Shown here piece after piece: positions 34,876 through 47,842 of a stretch of DNA of 64,000 bases. Both the position numbers and the translations under genes were made by a program. This DNA is from Latrodectus hesperus (lineage: Eukaryota; Arthropoda; Arachnida; Araneae; Theridiidae). Positions within the stretch are counted from its first letter, which is position 1. Each line of letters starts with the position of its first letter. The stretch is from assembly GCA_037975125.1 (NCBI GenBank), contig CM075853.1, forward strand, positions 93,490,773-93,554,772. The letters run 5' to 3'. The notes beneath the pieces were generated by a model. The model ran no database searches. It was not told where the DNA came from and worked only from the letters and a program-made list of their open reading frames with translations.

Positions 34876-36121
34876 GTGGGACATTGAATTGCTGTCCTCT
34901 TTTTCATCAGCGAAGAGACGCAACTTATACCTTTCGTAAATTTTGAACTACTAAGCACAGTCTAGCATCTAACATGCTATTATTCTACACGAAAACACCA
35001 TTTGGCTAATGAAGTGCCACAAATGCAAGATTAATGGAAAATAAAAATGCAAAATATTTCACTTGTTGAGGAACGTGAGCAAAGTTGCCCACCATATCGT
35101 GTGAAATATGTAAAATAAGAGCAAAAAATGAATCAAAGTGAGCGATCAGAAATGAAAACACTTTCTCTCCAAACCAAATAAAAATTTCTCAGAAAAGAAC
35201 TTCACAATAATTCGAATGTGACGGTTAGTTAGATGTTTTGATATTAATGTTTAGGAGGGAAAATAAGTTCACTATTTCAATACGAATTTCTCATTTATTT
35301 CGAAGGAGAAAGTCTGATCAGAATTCGAATGAATGTTACAGCGACTTTATAATCTCACATTTTGTGATCAAAGTTTTAAATTTATGCGCATAAATTTCCG
35401 TTTGCCATATTAAATACGCTTTCAATTTCTCGACTGGATTTAATGCATCGTTTGCCGAGAACTAAGCTTTGACCTTTTCCCAGAATTCTCATAACTCGGG
35501 ACCAACGCACCGTAACACCGCACACTGAGGCTGATGACAATATTACGCCTATGAGATCAAGGTGACCGATAAGATGGTGAAATAAGAACTGTATCCAAAC
35601 GGATATTTCGTTTTGTAATAGCCCGTTGTAGTTTCCGTAATGAAGAATTAACTTCATTTTTTCAAAAATATAAATAAGATTTTAATATAGAAATGAAACT
35701 ATTATTGCAACGGTATCAGTTCGAGAGATATAGCAAGTCACGTGACATCAATCCTATGTTATTTACGTTTGCTCTACAAATAAATTTTAATTTTTTAAAT
35801 TACTAAATACAATAAAATTATATTAAATATAAATTATTAAATCTTTACATTGGCATGGCATCATTTAAGTACATTGCTAAAAGCTTCCAATATTTAAACA
35901 CCACTAAAAAGGCTATCATAAAACGACATGCTCACAAAACAACAATATATTAATTGCTTAAAATATTCAAATTCTAAGTTTTAGATAGACTTGAGCTATG
36001 TTAGTAAGTAGGTTACTGCTATACATTTTTATCCCTTTTTGCCCGTGGCGGCAAATTCGAGCAGAGTTCACAGCTTGAAATATATCCCAGACTGCAATAA
36101 GCATATACAACTAGAGTAGTA
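34876..36121. other. Intergenic sequence with one unrecognised open frame
   Basis: The minus strand is open over 35382-35657 (91 codons, Met start). It has no recognisable domain, no Kozak-like context and no flanking splice pattern. It is GC-richer than the flanks, so a decayed element or promoter region is possible. Nothing firmer can be said. Confidence 0.25.
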
Positions 36122-36262
36122 GTTGAACCTATGAAATGTTGAATTAAAGATTTGGTTAAGTTGGGGTGATTAAGTGATTGTATTACATTTCCGGCTGTCT
36201 GTTTCTGTCACCCAAAACCGCTAAACACTGTCAAACTACGCATCATTTTTAACTATGCTTAT
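36122..36262. repeat. Interspersed repeat, family D (copy 2)
   Basis: Diverged second copy of the repeat at 34750-34875, in the same orientation, about 1.4 kb apart. Confidence 0.5.
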
Positions 36263-38100
36263 GTGACGAAGTTGGGAACTCCCCCCTTCAGGCCGTATCC
36301 TACTACTAGAAGAAGGATATCACACAGATTCGCAAAATTTTTAATATCTATAGAATCTCAGAATGAGGTCTTTGACAGGTTCAGGTATCGAATCCATTAC
36401 CGTCTGGATACGAAAATATCCAGACAGACTCAACCTTAAGAAGAAGAAGAAGAATGTCTGACTTGAGGATCTTGGTATTGTTGAATTTAATACGAAGCAA
36501 CAGGAATTAATGTATTAATTTGGAAAACTTTAATGAGGGAAACAGCTCGACGTTGCCATGTACTCTGTCTGGAGGAGGGTTTATTCTATCAGAACTTTTG
36601 AATTTATATTGCTCTTTAACTGTATAGTAATCTGCTGAGAAAAGATTTACGATGAAATCACCAATAAACATCAAAAGACGTGATCGAAAGACGTGCAATA
36701 TTCTGATATTTACTGTGCCGCTTCAAACATCGTTTTCTACAATATTGTATTTAAACAGAAAGTTACTTTAAAAATAACTTAGTTTTTGTTTTTCGTATTT
36801 TAATAATGTAATATATTGAAATGAAATCTATTTTGATTAATTTAAATACTATCTTTTAATAAGGTAGAATTTGAAATTCATAATCATTTGAATAATAATT
36901 GATTTTGATAGCCATTAATTAAACAAATCTTCGTTTCACAGCTAAAGCAGATCTTATTTTTTGGAAAGTGAATGGGAACTCAAGTGTCCACCTCTTTGCT
37001 GCATAAGGATTTATGATTACGAGTATGCTTAATGAATCATGATAGATTGTGGCCAAAGGAAAAAAAAATTGCGTTTTTTAGATTACTGAAAGATGTGGTG
37101 GCCTGTTGTAAAAAGTTTGAAGATAGTTGTTTCAATACCTAACTCCTCAAAAATCATTGTGCTTAGTATTTATGGCTGTTAACTCGTTTTCAGTGTTCAC
37201 AATAACTCGACTGGTATAGTTTACAGACGATGGCATCAGTTTAGGTATCGATCTTATTACTTCCTTTTGACTCAAAATGACGAATTGATTAACTGTATTT
37301 GACACTACTGTCGAGGGTAAAACTGGCAGATAAGTAAGTAGTAAGTATTAGCACAAGTGTGGTAAGTGCATGCTTGGATACTTATTGGAAAAGGAATATA
37401 TTTTTCAAATATAAAATTAGAATTATACCAAAAGATTATAAATTATAAAAAGACAGAATTAAATATACCAAAATTATGTATTTAACTATGCATTAATTCA
37501 TAGGCTTCAAATCAAAAGTAGCCGTTATAGATTTAGACATCATCAGAGGTACATTGATTCACGACATTGACTATTATTTATGATGGTCGACATTATAACT
37601 TTCCAACTTGAATGATGCGATATAATAATGCATCTCAGGTATACTACAAAGATTTTAAATTATAGTTTAGACTATAATTTATATAAAATATTTGTAGCAT
37701 ACTCGTATTTATTATAATTTTTCTCATCTTATTTATTATTTACTTGTCTTATTTATAATTACTCTTATTATTATTTTTGTATACTTGTAGTATACAAAAA
37801 TAATTTATCTCTATTTTTGATTTATATTTCGTTGTTTTTATTACTAATGAACTAAAGATAATCTCGATATCCTTAAAACTTCATTCTAGCATAGTATGGG
37901 GAATCTACTCTTATATGAGCAAGAGTAGCGTAGCAGAGAAATGTATCATTCTTGTTCAGACTGGGAAATAAGACGCTCAAAATTTGAGCCGACAAAAACC
38001 ATTATACTGAGAAAGACTATGACCATTTAAAAGTTAAAAATTTTAAAAGTTGAGTTAAAAAAAGTAAAGTACGTTTAAAGGTAAAGTAAATTACTCCTTT
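36263..38100. other. AT-rich intergenic sequence, no gene seen
   Basis: Contains a perfect small hairpin at 36402-36425 (gtctggata, cgaaaa loop, tatccagac). Otherwise only short frames without family resemblance. Confidence 0.3.
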
Positions 38101-38500
38101 ACTGTTAGAGCGTGGATATTTGGAGAGGAAAATGCCCATTCTGGTTTGACCTCATCTCTTAACTAAATTTCAAAGTTACAAGATTATTGGCTGTAATCAA
38201 TGGCTCTTTGGACAGAAATATATGGCTAAAAATGCGTACAAAAATAAAGAGACCTAATAAATTGAAACTAATTTCTGAAAATATGTAACAATTATAACAA
38301 GATTTTTTTTTTTTTTTTTTTGCTTCAGCACTATTGGAAAAAGAAGATTGTGTAAAGTCTTGCTAATATTGTAAAATTTCTTAGTTTTTTCTTTTGTTAC
38401 AAAAACCTTGCCCACCTCATTACTTGACCGTGGTTCGAAAAGAGGCGATTTGCTGAGTTGGGCGAAACTATAGTTAACCGAAATAAGAAGTTACAAACTC
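38100..38500 (+). repeat. Two fragments of interspersed repeat family E, with a poly(T) tract between them
   Basis: 38110-38180 (ggagaggaaaatgcccattctgg, then tttgacctcatctcttaac) and 38400-38500 (cccacctcattacttgaccg, then tggttcgaaaagaggc) share the ctcatcacttgac..ggt.caaaa..gagg core seen at 49330-49460. A poly(T) tract of about 18 bases lies near 38305-38322. Highly diverged; the core resembles SINE bodies common in spider genomes (from memory). Confidence 0.4.
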
Positions 38501-38780
38501 TATGAAGACGTTGGAAATTCATATCTGGAATTTTAATAATTTTCATTGGAAATACTTAATATTGTCTTCAATTTTTGGATTTTTATAGTTAAAATTTGGT
38601 GAGATGTTAATTATAGTTTACATAAGAATATTTTAACCGTATTCTGTATATTGCTTAATCTCTTGAATTGAACAAATTCATTTTTACATAGCCCTAAATC
38701 AATTTCATGAAAAATGCAAAAGACAAAATTAATGGCATTTAGACAAAATTAATGACAAAATTAATGGCGTTGAACATTAA

Positions 38781-38825
38781 TAATTTATCAACTACAAAAA
38801 AATTAACTTTGTAGTTGATAAATTA
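38781..38825. repeat. Perfect 18-bp hairpin
   Basis: Arms 38781-38798 and 38808-38825 (taatttatcaactacaaa and its exact complement) around a 9-base loop. Confidence 0.9.
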
Positions 38826-40506
38826 AATAGAACTGAGAAATTAAAGTTTATTCCATTAATGATGAATAATGTCATAAAGTGTAGACGATAAATATTTTTT
38901 CATATTGTTGCAAATAAATTTCACGAAAACTATGAAGATAAAATTTATTCAAAAAACAACTAACAAGGACAAAAATTATAGAAGATAAAATTTCGTTACA
39001 TTAAAGTAAATAAATTTTGCAAATAAGATAAAAATGTATTTAAACGATATCAAATAATTATATAATCTATAGAGGTTAGAATTAATTTACACTAAAGTGA
39101 AGGAATTTTGTGACAATTGAAAAGATGTTAACTTAGTCAAACAGTAAATAATTATGACATAAATTGCAGAGAATAAAATTTTTTCAAATTGCAGTGAATA
39201 GATTTTGTGAAAATTGTGAATATAATATTTATACAAATATTAACAGAAAGGGATAAAAGTGGAGAGGTTGAAATTTATACACTTATAATTTTACCTCTCT
39301 TTCATCCATAATTTTAGACAAAATATATAAAACTATTTGAAATTTACAGTAAAATTTTCATTTATTTTCATAAGAATATACGAAAGATTATGATATGATA
39401 ATTTATATATTACGCATGTGTGTGAAATTTATTATGATGTTGAACAGATTTGGAAATACTAATGCTCATAAAAAATAACCGTTGTTATTCGTCTAAAATA
39501 ACAGCAAGAACACTTACCCTAGCATTCATATTGAAACATATCATATATCAGAAAATATTATAAAAGAAAAAAGATGATACTGAACTATGTAAAATTGGCA
39601 ATGTAAAATATACCCTGAAAGATAATTCAATAACTTTATAAAATTATTTTAATCGGAGTATTTGCGCACATGAGCTTTTAATATCAATCCAGGAATTTTC
39701 AATGACAAAAATTGTAGATATTTACATCTATCTAAATAGAATGCTTGGCATCATATTCTTCAGCAAAATCACAATTTTTTTTTATAATCAATTCATTTTT
39801 TGTAACGTAATTTAGCTTATGGCCTTCATTCATAGGGACATAATAACCATAATTCTCTCCGGATCTAATAAAAAAATAATTTGAAATAAAAATTGAAAAT
39901 ATAACTAATGATTGCTCTTCTAGATGTTAAATAGTTCTTTAGAACAAATTCATTGTTCCCGAGATAATAACCGGAACTTCATGTGAAGCTAACGGCAATA
40001 GATTCCAAAGAAAGACTTTTTTCCAAAATGGAATTATAACTGTTTGACCTATTTACAGTTATTTTATAAGCAAAAAAATACCTAAAATCATACAATGATT
40101 GAATTCTTTCAAAAAGTGGAATACAGGAAACAGAATAGCAATCATATGAAACACATCTGCGAACGTTTTCAAAAGTTATTTAAATTAAAAATAAAATGAA
40201 TAGGAATATAAAGAAAATTATGAATTAAAATTAACTATGTATTATTAATTGCATTTATGCACCAAATATGTTTATACTCTCTTAAGGATATATTTAAAAT
40301 TATAAAACTTGAACATTATAATAACTACAAACATGTAAAAAATAATTTCTTATTTTTAGATATTTCTTTTTGGAGTTAACTTACATAATAATGTTTTGTA
40401 CATTCATAAGTTAACTGCAAAACAATTTCATTTTTGTAATTACTAAATATTTTACATAATATATGAGTTAAAAAATAATTAGTACTTAATTTTTTTTAAT
40501 TTATAA
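38826..40506. other. AT-rich intergenic sequence, no gene seen
   Basis: No open frame above background and no recognised repeat family. Confidence 0.3.
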
Positions 40507-40650
40507 ATTTGAATACGTAATTCTTATTTATAAATTCAATTATAAATAAGAATTACGTATTCAAATATAAAATACGTATTCAATTATAAAAATATTTCTA
40601 TTTTTTTATAATTGAATTATTCTAATTCAATTATAAAAAAATATAGAAAT
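40507..40650. repeat. Two consecutive long hairpins
   Basis: 40507-40532 and 40541-40566 form a perfect 26-bp stem (atttgaatacgtaattctta plus ttata) with an 8-base loop. About 30 bases on, 40594-40618 and 40623-40650 form a second stem with one 2-base indel. The motif tacgtattcaa recurs between them (40572-40582), which suggests repeated local inverted duplication. Confidence 0.88.
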
Positions 40651-41720
40651 TTTCCTGTATATTCTTAAAATATTATTGCTCAGCATAAATTTTTATTTGA
40701 GAATTATGAAAAAATTTAAGTTATAAACTTAATTAAAATAAAATTAAAGCAAAAAGTAATTCTGTTATTAAAGAGAAAAATAATAATTGATAAAAAATAG
40801 GAATTTATATTTGAAGAATATTTAATACATTATACAATGTAGAGTTTTTTATTTGATAAAAGGTCATCTGTTTGAAGTTTATTTAGTTTTTATAAGGAAA
40901 AATTCAGCTTTAACTTTTAAAAGTTACGGATGAAATAGATACAGTTAATATTTATTGTACTGAAAAAAATTTGCATATAAAGTAATTTGAAATTTTGAAA
41001 ATTTGAATGATCAGTTTATACTTTTTCTTCATTTTTTATTGATATAAATTTTACTTTAAAAACAAGTATTTTTTCATCTGAAATATTTAAAAAAATTTTA
41101 CATTTAAGCTACCAGTTTTTATTTATTTACTTATTTACATTCCACAACTTTATTATTTTACAAATTTCTTTCAACAAAAATAGTCACGCCAGTTGACATA
41201 TTAGAATTACAAATTTTTACATTTTTATTTAAATCTCTAATTTAAAGTACACACATTTCTTTCAGCTGAAGATATTAGAAATTCCATAGATTTGAGTTAA
41301 CAATTTTAACTTTCTTATTTAGATACTTTCTTTTACTTTTAAAATGAAATTCGAACAGAATTAGTAGACAGCAAACAATAACCAAAGTTTCAAGTATTTG
41401 TATATAAATTACCACTTTTACTTTTTCACTTTATTTTTTTCAATTTTTTCAAATTTTTTTCAACTGAAATAATTAAAAAATTTCATAGATTTGCTTTCCA
41501 TTTTTAAACTTTTTATTTTAAATTTAAGCTGTTAGTTTTTACTTAAAAAATTCCTTCTACGTTAAAATTTTCAGAACGTTTTATCAATTTAAATTATCAG
41601 GCTAAATTTTTGGAGTGGGCCATATCGAATGGGTTACAAGGGAGGAAACCTATAAAACATGTATCTGGAGATATTTGATTGCAGAAACCATAATGCAACA
41701 TACAAGTTCTGTCACTTAAT
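40651..41720. other. AT-rich intergenic sequence, no gene seen
   Basis: Loosely repeated segments with ctttcaactgaaat/tttcagctgaagat near 41165-41475 suggest a very decayed local repeat. Nothing coding. Confidence 0.25.
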
Positions 41721-41721
41721 A

Positions 41722-41790
41722 TAACTGAAATCGAACCAATGACCTTTCACTCCGAAGAATGCGATTCTAACACAAGATCACGGCATTGAT
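41722..41790 (-). repeat. tRNA-like SINE head, family F (copy 1)
   Basis: The minus strand reads atgccgtgatcttgtgttag, then cggagtgaaaggtcattggttcgatttcag with a box-B-like ggttcgatttc. The gagtgaaaggtca..ggttcgat core is shared with the plus-strand copy at 60979-61050. Confidence 0.5.
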
Positions 41791-43860
41791 AAGGAAGACG
41801 AAACTCTAATATAAATTTCCTATGATTATATGATATAAATGAAATTCGTATGTTACTGCATTCATACAGTGAGCAACAAGCTACCTTGAAACTCTAGGAA
41901 GGCTAAAATACTCAAAAGGCCTGAAGTATATGTAAGCACAACCCTTCTGCTAAAATGTTACATTCTGGTTCTCGAATAGAGTGATCACCAATTCTCAAAA
42001 AGTATTGTTTTATTCTGTTATGAAGGTTAAACATAATAATCTTACATGATAGAAATTCCGAACTCTGTTGATATCCCATGATGAAAATGAATCTCATTAT
42101 TTCACAAGGTACTTTATAAGTTAAAGCTATTGCTCTAATTTATGGGTTGAGATGTGTAGTCGAACAGAGTCATGTGAATCTCTTTTGGAAGAATTTGGGT
42201 GGTTTAAACTAAGATATCTGCCTAAAATGGGATTTTTCAGAGGAGTCACCTTTGCTACCTAGCAGCCTGCCCAACAAGCCGTCTCCCTACCTAAGAATCT
42301 TTTTATTCTAAAGAAAAATCAACAAAATACAGTATCTTGCAATTTGCTAGGGATTGATACATAATTTTTCTAAAATATAGCGTTATTTTTTAGATTACAT
42401 ATGCAGTCATAAATAGATGCATTATTGTTTAGGAATCTAGTAATACAATGAAAAGACGAATTATTTACACTATATTTATATTATACATAGTGTAAATAAT
42501 TATATTGGATGTTTCCCCAGTTGGGAAAGTAACATAACGCTCTTGTTGAATAATAATAATAATAATAAAGAGTTCAATTTCAATTTAATTTTCAACACTT
42601 ATCTATTTATCTCATTATTTGTTTTAATATTTTTGCTAGTAACCCCTGTTGACTTTTATTTATCTTTCAACTGTTATATTTTATCTATTAATTTTTTATT
42701 TAATATTTATCCATTAGATTTCACAGTTATAAGTTATAATAAATGAAGGAAATTAAAAATAATTTATAAATATTTCTAAGGTGGTAAAATAAACGCAGAA
42801 TATTTAACGGGTCAATTTTTTTATTCTATGCCTTTTATTCTATGCTAAATTTAAAATATCTCTCATAACATTATACAAATTAAATTTTTTATTGAAAAAT
42901 TGTTTTCACGAAAAATACAGTCATATCTATCTATCTATATTAAACCAATCGAGAGTTTTGTACCCACAAAAGTTTTAATGCTTTTTCTATATAAAAATCA
43001 TCTTCTGAAGAGTAAATATTGAACTTCCAGACACGTGAATGATGTTTTGCCCAGTGACTCCAAAAAATATTAGAGTAATACAAGTTTGCCACATTCCCTC
43101 AGTGTGAATAGTAAAATGACCAGTTAACTAAAACTGCCACGAAGTTATATTCTTGGCCAACAATTCACATATCCGGTTAGAGATTGGTCAAATATTTGTC
43201 ATCTTATGACTTTCACGCATTCAGCATGCTTAGTGAGCACATTGTGTGCTCCCGTTATGGTGACTGAATGTTCAGATAGTTTTTCTTCAGTTCAATAATT
43301 CATGAGTTCGCTTCACACCTCGACCTTGATGGCTTGTAAAATATTAAAATTTATTGTAAATTAGCTTTCATATGGGAAATTAAGCCATGAGTCAATTCTT
43401 TTCCTGTTTAATAAAGCATTTCAAGGAACATTTATTAGAATGTTACAACTTTCATATGACGATGTGATAATTATTAGCAATAATTTATAATTTTAATTAA
43501 AAATAAATTAAAAAAACATTTTTCTAATAATATTGATTAAAAAATAAACGAAATTAATAAAAATTAAGACTTATTTTCTTTTTATTTTGAATTAACGTAA
43601 AATGAACGAGGTCGATGCCTGGGATGGCACAACTCTCTCCACATGAGGCCCTACAAATTGATAGATATTGGACAGAACGAATATTTATCGAATACACAAT
43701 AAAAGGAATATCATTGAAAAGGATGTTTTCACAGCTTTTTTTAAGATAGATTGATCTTTCACAAAAAGCCTGAAGAAGATTTTATAACATATTGAAATAC
43801 TTTACATAGTTTCAAATTATGGAAAAAAAATCAAGGGTTGATTTTGTTATTATAATACAC
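41791..43860. other. AT-rich intergenic sequence, no gene seen
   Basis: A 14-bp perfect hairpin lies at 42460-42500 (attatttacactat arms). 42120-42300 is GC-richer and contains tgctacctagcagcctgccc but no recognisable element. Only background open frames. Confidence 0.3.
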
Positions 43861-44040
43861 TTATGGTTGCTTGATTTTGACTCCCGAAGACACCATTAAG
43901 AAGCTCCAAACAAACACCCCAGCACCATTTTGACCAAGTGACGAAGTCGACACCCATTTTGATGCCTTCTGTCCATACCCCACTAAAGGGGGAACACCAG
44001 ACCCTATGTAAAATACAACATGCATGGTCTTCTCAGCACG
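43861..44040 (-). repeat. Interspersed repeat family E-like fragment
   Basis: A GC-rich block in AT-rich DNA. On the minus strand it has gtgtcgacttcgtcacttgg, then tcaaaatggtg, resembling the family E core at 49330-49460. It is open on the minus strand for about 70 codons, but the resemblance to other dispersed copies argues against a gene. Confidence 0.4.
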
Positions 44041-45479
44041 AAATACTTTAAATATAGAAAGTGATAAAAACAGTATTATTGACACAAAAATAAAAAAAAG
44101 TAACTATTCTAGCTAAACATGCTTATACCTTTTTAAGGTAAAAATTCCAGAATAAAAATCTGTTTTCAAAATAACTGTCTTATTGGGGAAAAATACAATT
44201 TAAAAAGAAAATAGTATTATCTATATATATATATATATTAATTACGAATCAAAACCATAACAGGAAATATAATGTTAGTTGCTGTAAATGGGAAAAAATT
44301 CCATTGTAAAATTTTAATTTTTCATTGTTAGGTTCTTTAAGTGTATGTTATTTTGCTTAGAGTAATTTTGAATCTATTGTACTTTCACTGAATACCGTAG
44401 CAAGATGGATGAAGAGAAGAATGTTTTACGATTCAAAGAATAAGCCTTTCCTCATGACAAAGCAAATACTTCTATTGTAAAAAATTGAATGTTTTTGCAT
44501 TGATTATGGCAGCACATGAGTCTGATGCTACTAAATGACCACTGGAACAATAAAGCTCCTTTCCTTAGCCTTAGGTATTACCTGCTCAAAGGGACGCTCC
44601 GAACAAAAGAATGTAATATTCGTTTTAAAAATAGACATAATGCCATTAAAAACATTTGTAATTTTAAAATGTTTGCGTATTGTTATTCTTTTGAATTTAT
44701 AAACGCTCTCAAAACATTGGCAGCTGATTTACGTCGAATTATAAAAACGAGAATTTATACAGGGTTTTTGTAGAATGAATTGTACATTTTGTTGTTCAAT
44801 AATTCATAAAGGAATAAGAAAATAAAGTGTTAAATGAGGCTTTTATAATCTTTATCAATGACGTAACTCTTACGCTTCTCGTATCGATATATCATCATAG
44901 ATAGAATATCAAGATATCTGATTTTTCACCGGGTACTATCAAACATGTCGGCATCCAAGATTAAAGCATAATTTTAAAGTCATCAATTTTTGATATTTTT
45001 CTTTTGTAAACGTAATGTCATTTATAAAATTTCAAAAATACAATAAAAAAAGAAATTATTATATAAAATGATGTTAGACCTAAGATATGAGGACCAATCT
45101 ATCTTTTTCTGAAATGATTAACAAAAACGCTAAAGAAATGATAATGATGTTCAAATTAAAAAAAGAAATTGTCTACAATGAATGTCACATGGACACTATA
45201 TTTATAAAAATTGCTATTGAATGGGAAAATAAAACCGCTTATAGAAACTTAGACATTAGTAATATGCTTATTTTATAAATAAATGCCATAATAAGGTGTA
45301 TATATTTCTTTTGCTTCAATATGTTTCATAAATAATTACATGTTATAATGTGTTAATTGTTCAATATCATTAATATCACAAATACATTGGTAAATTATTG
45401 TCTAACATTTCCGACTACACACTCTACCGACTGAAACCCTTAAACACACTCTTGTCAATTAGCAGCACTATCAAGTAAC
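44041..45479. other. AT-rich intergenic sequence, no gene seen
   Basis: Two short plus-strand open frames (44516-44773 and 45087-45278) have background-like composition and no recognised domain. Confidence 0.3.
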
Positions 45480-45482
45480 AAG

Positions 45483-45831
45483 GTGGGTACCAGAACTGGT
45501 ACCCCGCTCCTTTACACTACACCAACAGAGGAACATAAAACCCTACTTACCTTTCAGTGTGCATCGACTCTGATCGAAGCAGTTATTAAGGAAAATGGAT
45601 TCTTTATTAAAATATCAAAGCATTTTTTACAATTCAAACTAATTCTAGTGGATATGAAGAAATACCCATATTGACTATATTAAATAATAAGAAAATTAAA
45701 ATAAGCTGCATCAACAGCTCTCTTACAAAGAAAACAACAGATGAAAATACTGAAAATATCATTACAGTAAGAAATGATGCAATAGTTTTAAGCGAATTCA
45801 ACTATAAAAATACATCATAAGGATATCACAT
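45483..45831 (+). pseudogene. Coding-like fragment of unknown family with a frameshift
   Basis: One frame is open from 45483 to 45674. A second frame, offset by two bases, overlaps its end and stays open through 45831 with coding-like composition (GYEEIPILTILNNKKIKISC, then INSSLTKKTTDENTEN, then LSEFNYKNTS). A single frameshift near 45640 would join them. No family was recognised. It may be a decayed transposon ORF. Confidence 0.25.
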
Positions 45832-47727
45832 TATTATTAATGCTGGGTTTGTAATACTCAACATATGGCGAAAGTAATCCCTCGAAAGGTTATAGCTCCA
45901 ATAAAAAAAACCCTATTTATATTCTGTCTTCATCAAACACATGTGTAATCTTGGTTTTATGTGTGTAATCTCTAACAGACAACTTTACATTCGTCTGATC
46001 ATCTTATAACAGCCATCTGCATTTGACTCAATAATTCAATAGATTCTCCAACAACTGGAGAGGCTAATTGTCTAATCCTAGAAAAAATACTTCGATAATT
46101 AAAACTATAGCAGTACAAAATCTTCAAAAGTCATTCGATATTAATAAGGTCAAAAGGCTCCTTACAAAATATCTAAGTCAAACTAACCAAAAAGAATCAG
46201 AAGAAAGGAAACATGTGTGAAACCATATCCACACTTCAATACTATAGTTTAGTGCAGATCCTAGCTGCTTCATATAATATGTACGATATCGGATTACACC
46301 CCACCTTCATTTCCACAATACATGATTTAAAAAAATAGTTTATGATTTTTACGAATTGAAAAAGTGTAACGTTATCCTCTGTAGCGAATGTGTTTTTGCC
46401 TTTTTCAAAACATCACCAATCGGAAATGCATTAGAACGCTAGTAAGAGAATGAAAGAGGTTTAAAGGGAGCTTACCTCAGTAGTATTTCATATTATTTCA
46501 AAATATTGGAAAGTATTTAGCTTTGCATTCTGGCTTTCTCAAAATTGTATAAAATAATGTCATTCGTTGTATAGTGGTTGCCCTGAACAAATGTTTTTAA
46601 GCTGCATTGTATTCATTTACAACGATGTCAGAGTCACCTTTTTGTATAACATTGCTCTTATATAGCCTAACAAAGTAACTAAATTAAAACCGCTGCTTTT
46701 ACTTGAAACAAGCAGTTGTAGGTACATCGCAATTACCTAATCTTACCTCAGTGCAAATGTGATTTTGTCAATGTATTTAGCATTTTTAAATAACATGTGC
46801 CAGATAACTTACTATCAATTTTAAATAAATTAGCAATGTAGCTTGTCTCTGTTCCCTAAAATCCTAAGGAAATGTTTTCGTTTTTTGATGAAATAATCTC
46901 ACAGTTTGCTTTTTATATTAAATTCAAATATCAGAATATTATTTCATTAAAACAAGCCTTGTGGGAACCTCATAACAAGTTAAATTGTGTAGTTTTACTT
47001 AAAATGCATTTTGCTATTTAAAATTATTCTCCTTAAATACTATTTTCCAACCATGAAGACATTTTTGTTAAATTGGAAATATACAAGCGTCAATGCAGAT
47101 GGTTTCTAGCTTTATCAAACTCCAGCATATTTCAACTAAATATTTTTTATTTATAATTACATTTTATCTGAAAGAAACTGCAAATTAGTTTACAGTTTAC
47201 AGCAACGCAGATGTGTCAGTTAACATTAATAACAAGATGTAATTTAAACCGTTTTTATATACATAAATCATCTCGTTTGCACACATTAATATAAGATCTT
47301 TCTGCACAGATAAGATCTTAATAACCTCAAACTGGCTTGAAGTAAAATAAATTAAGATACTTATCGTTTAGTGCACACCGGAGAATGTAAGCACAAATCT
47401 ATATCAGAGTTTAAAGATCTTTTGTCGAAATGAGAGCTCATTGAAATGCCAATTAGCTCTATCATTTATTGCCTCCGAAGTTGATTACAAGTTCTTCACA
47501 TGCTATAATTATGTTCTGTCATTTGCACAAATGCTAGAAATGAACTAATAAACGTTTCATAAAAATGCTTTTACACACGAGAAACTATAAAATTTATGAC
47601 TGCATTGTATTGAACAATTGTATCACGAAAAATCCTGTCGTGAGTAATAAAAAGAAGTTGCCATTAAAATAAAAATATATTATATTTTTTCCTGTAATGG
47701 CAATTTCGTTTTACCCGTTATTCCATA
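45832..47727. other. AT-rich intergenic sequence, no gene seen
   Basis: No repeat family, splice-bounded exon or conserved frame recognised. Confidence 0.3.
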
Positions 47728-47842
47728 AATTCGTAAATTGTTTCGACAGGAGTCCGAGATGGAAAGCGTCGGTCTCGTTTCAGGGAAGTAGTGGGTTCGA
47801 TATTTGACCCAGACACTGTTGAAACGATTTACAAATTCCTAC
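47728..47842 (+). repeat. tRNA-like unit flanked by an inverted repeat
   Basis: The core 47750-47810 has a box-A-like gagatggaaagcgtc and a box B gtgggttcgatatttg at Pol III spacing. It is enclosed by an inverted repeat: gtaaattgtttcgacag (47734-47750) against ctgttgaaacgatttac (47816-47832), pairing at 15 of 17 positions. It is a tRNA-derived element, not a functional tRNA, since no cloverleaf with a credible acceptor stem can be drawn. Confidence 0.45.

Noticed and set aside
35382..35657. 91-codon minus-strand open frame as a gene
   Set aside because: No recognised domain and no transcript signals; frames of this length occur by chance in GC-richer patches.
43861..44085. 74-codon minus-strand open frame
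   Set aside because: It falls in a dispersed family E-like repeat fragment.
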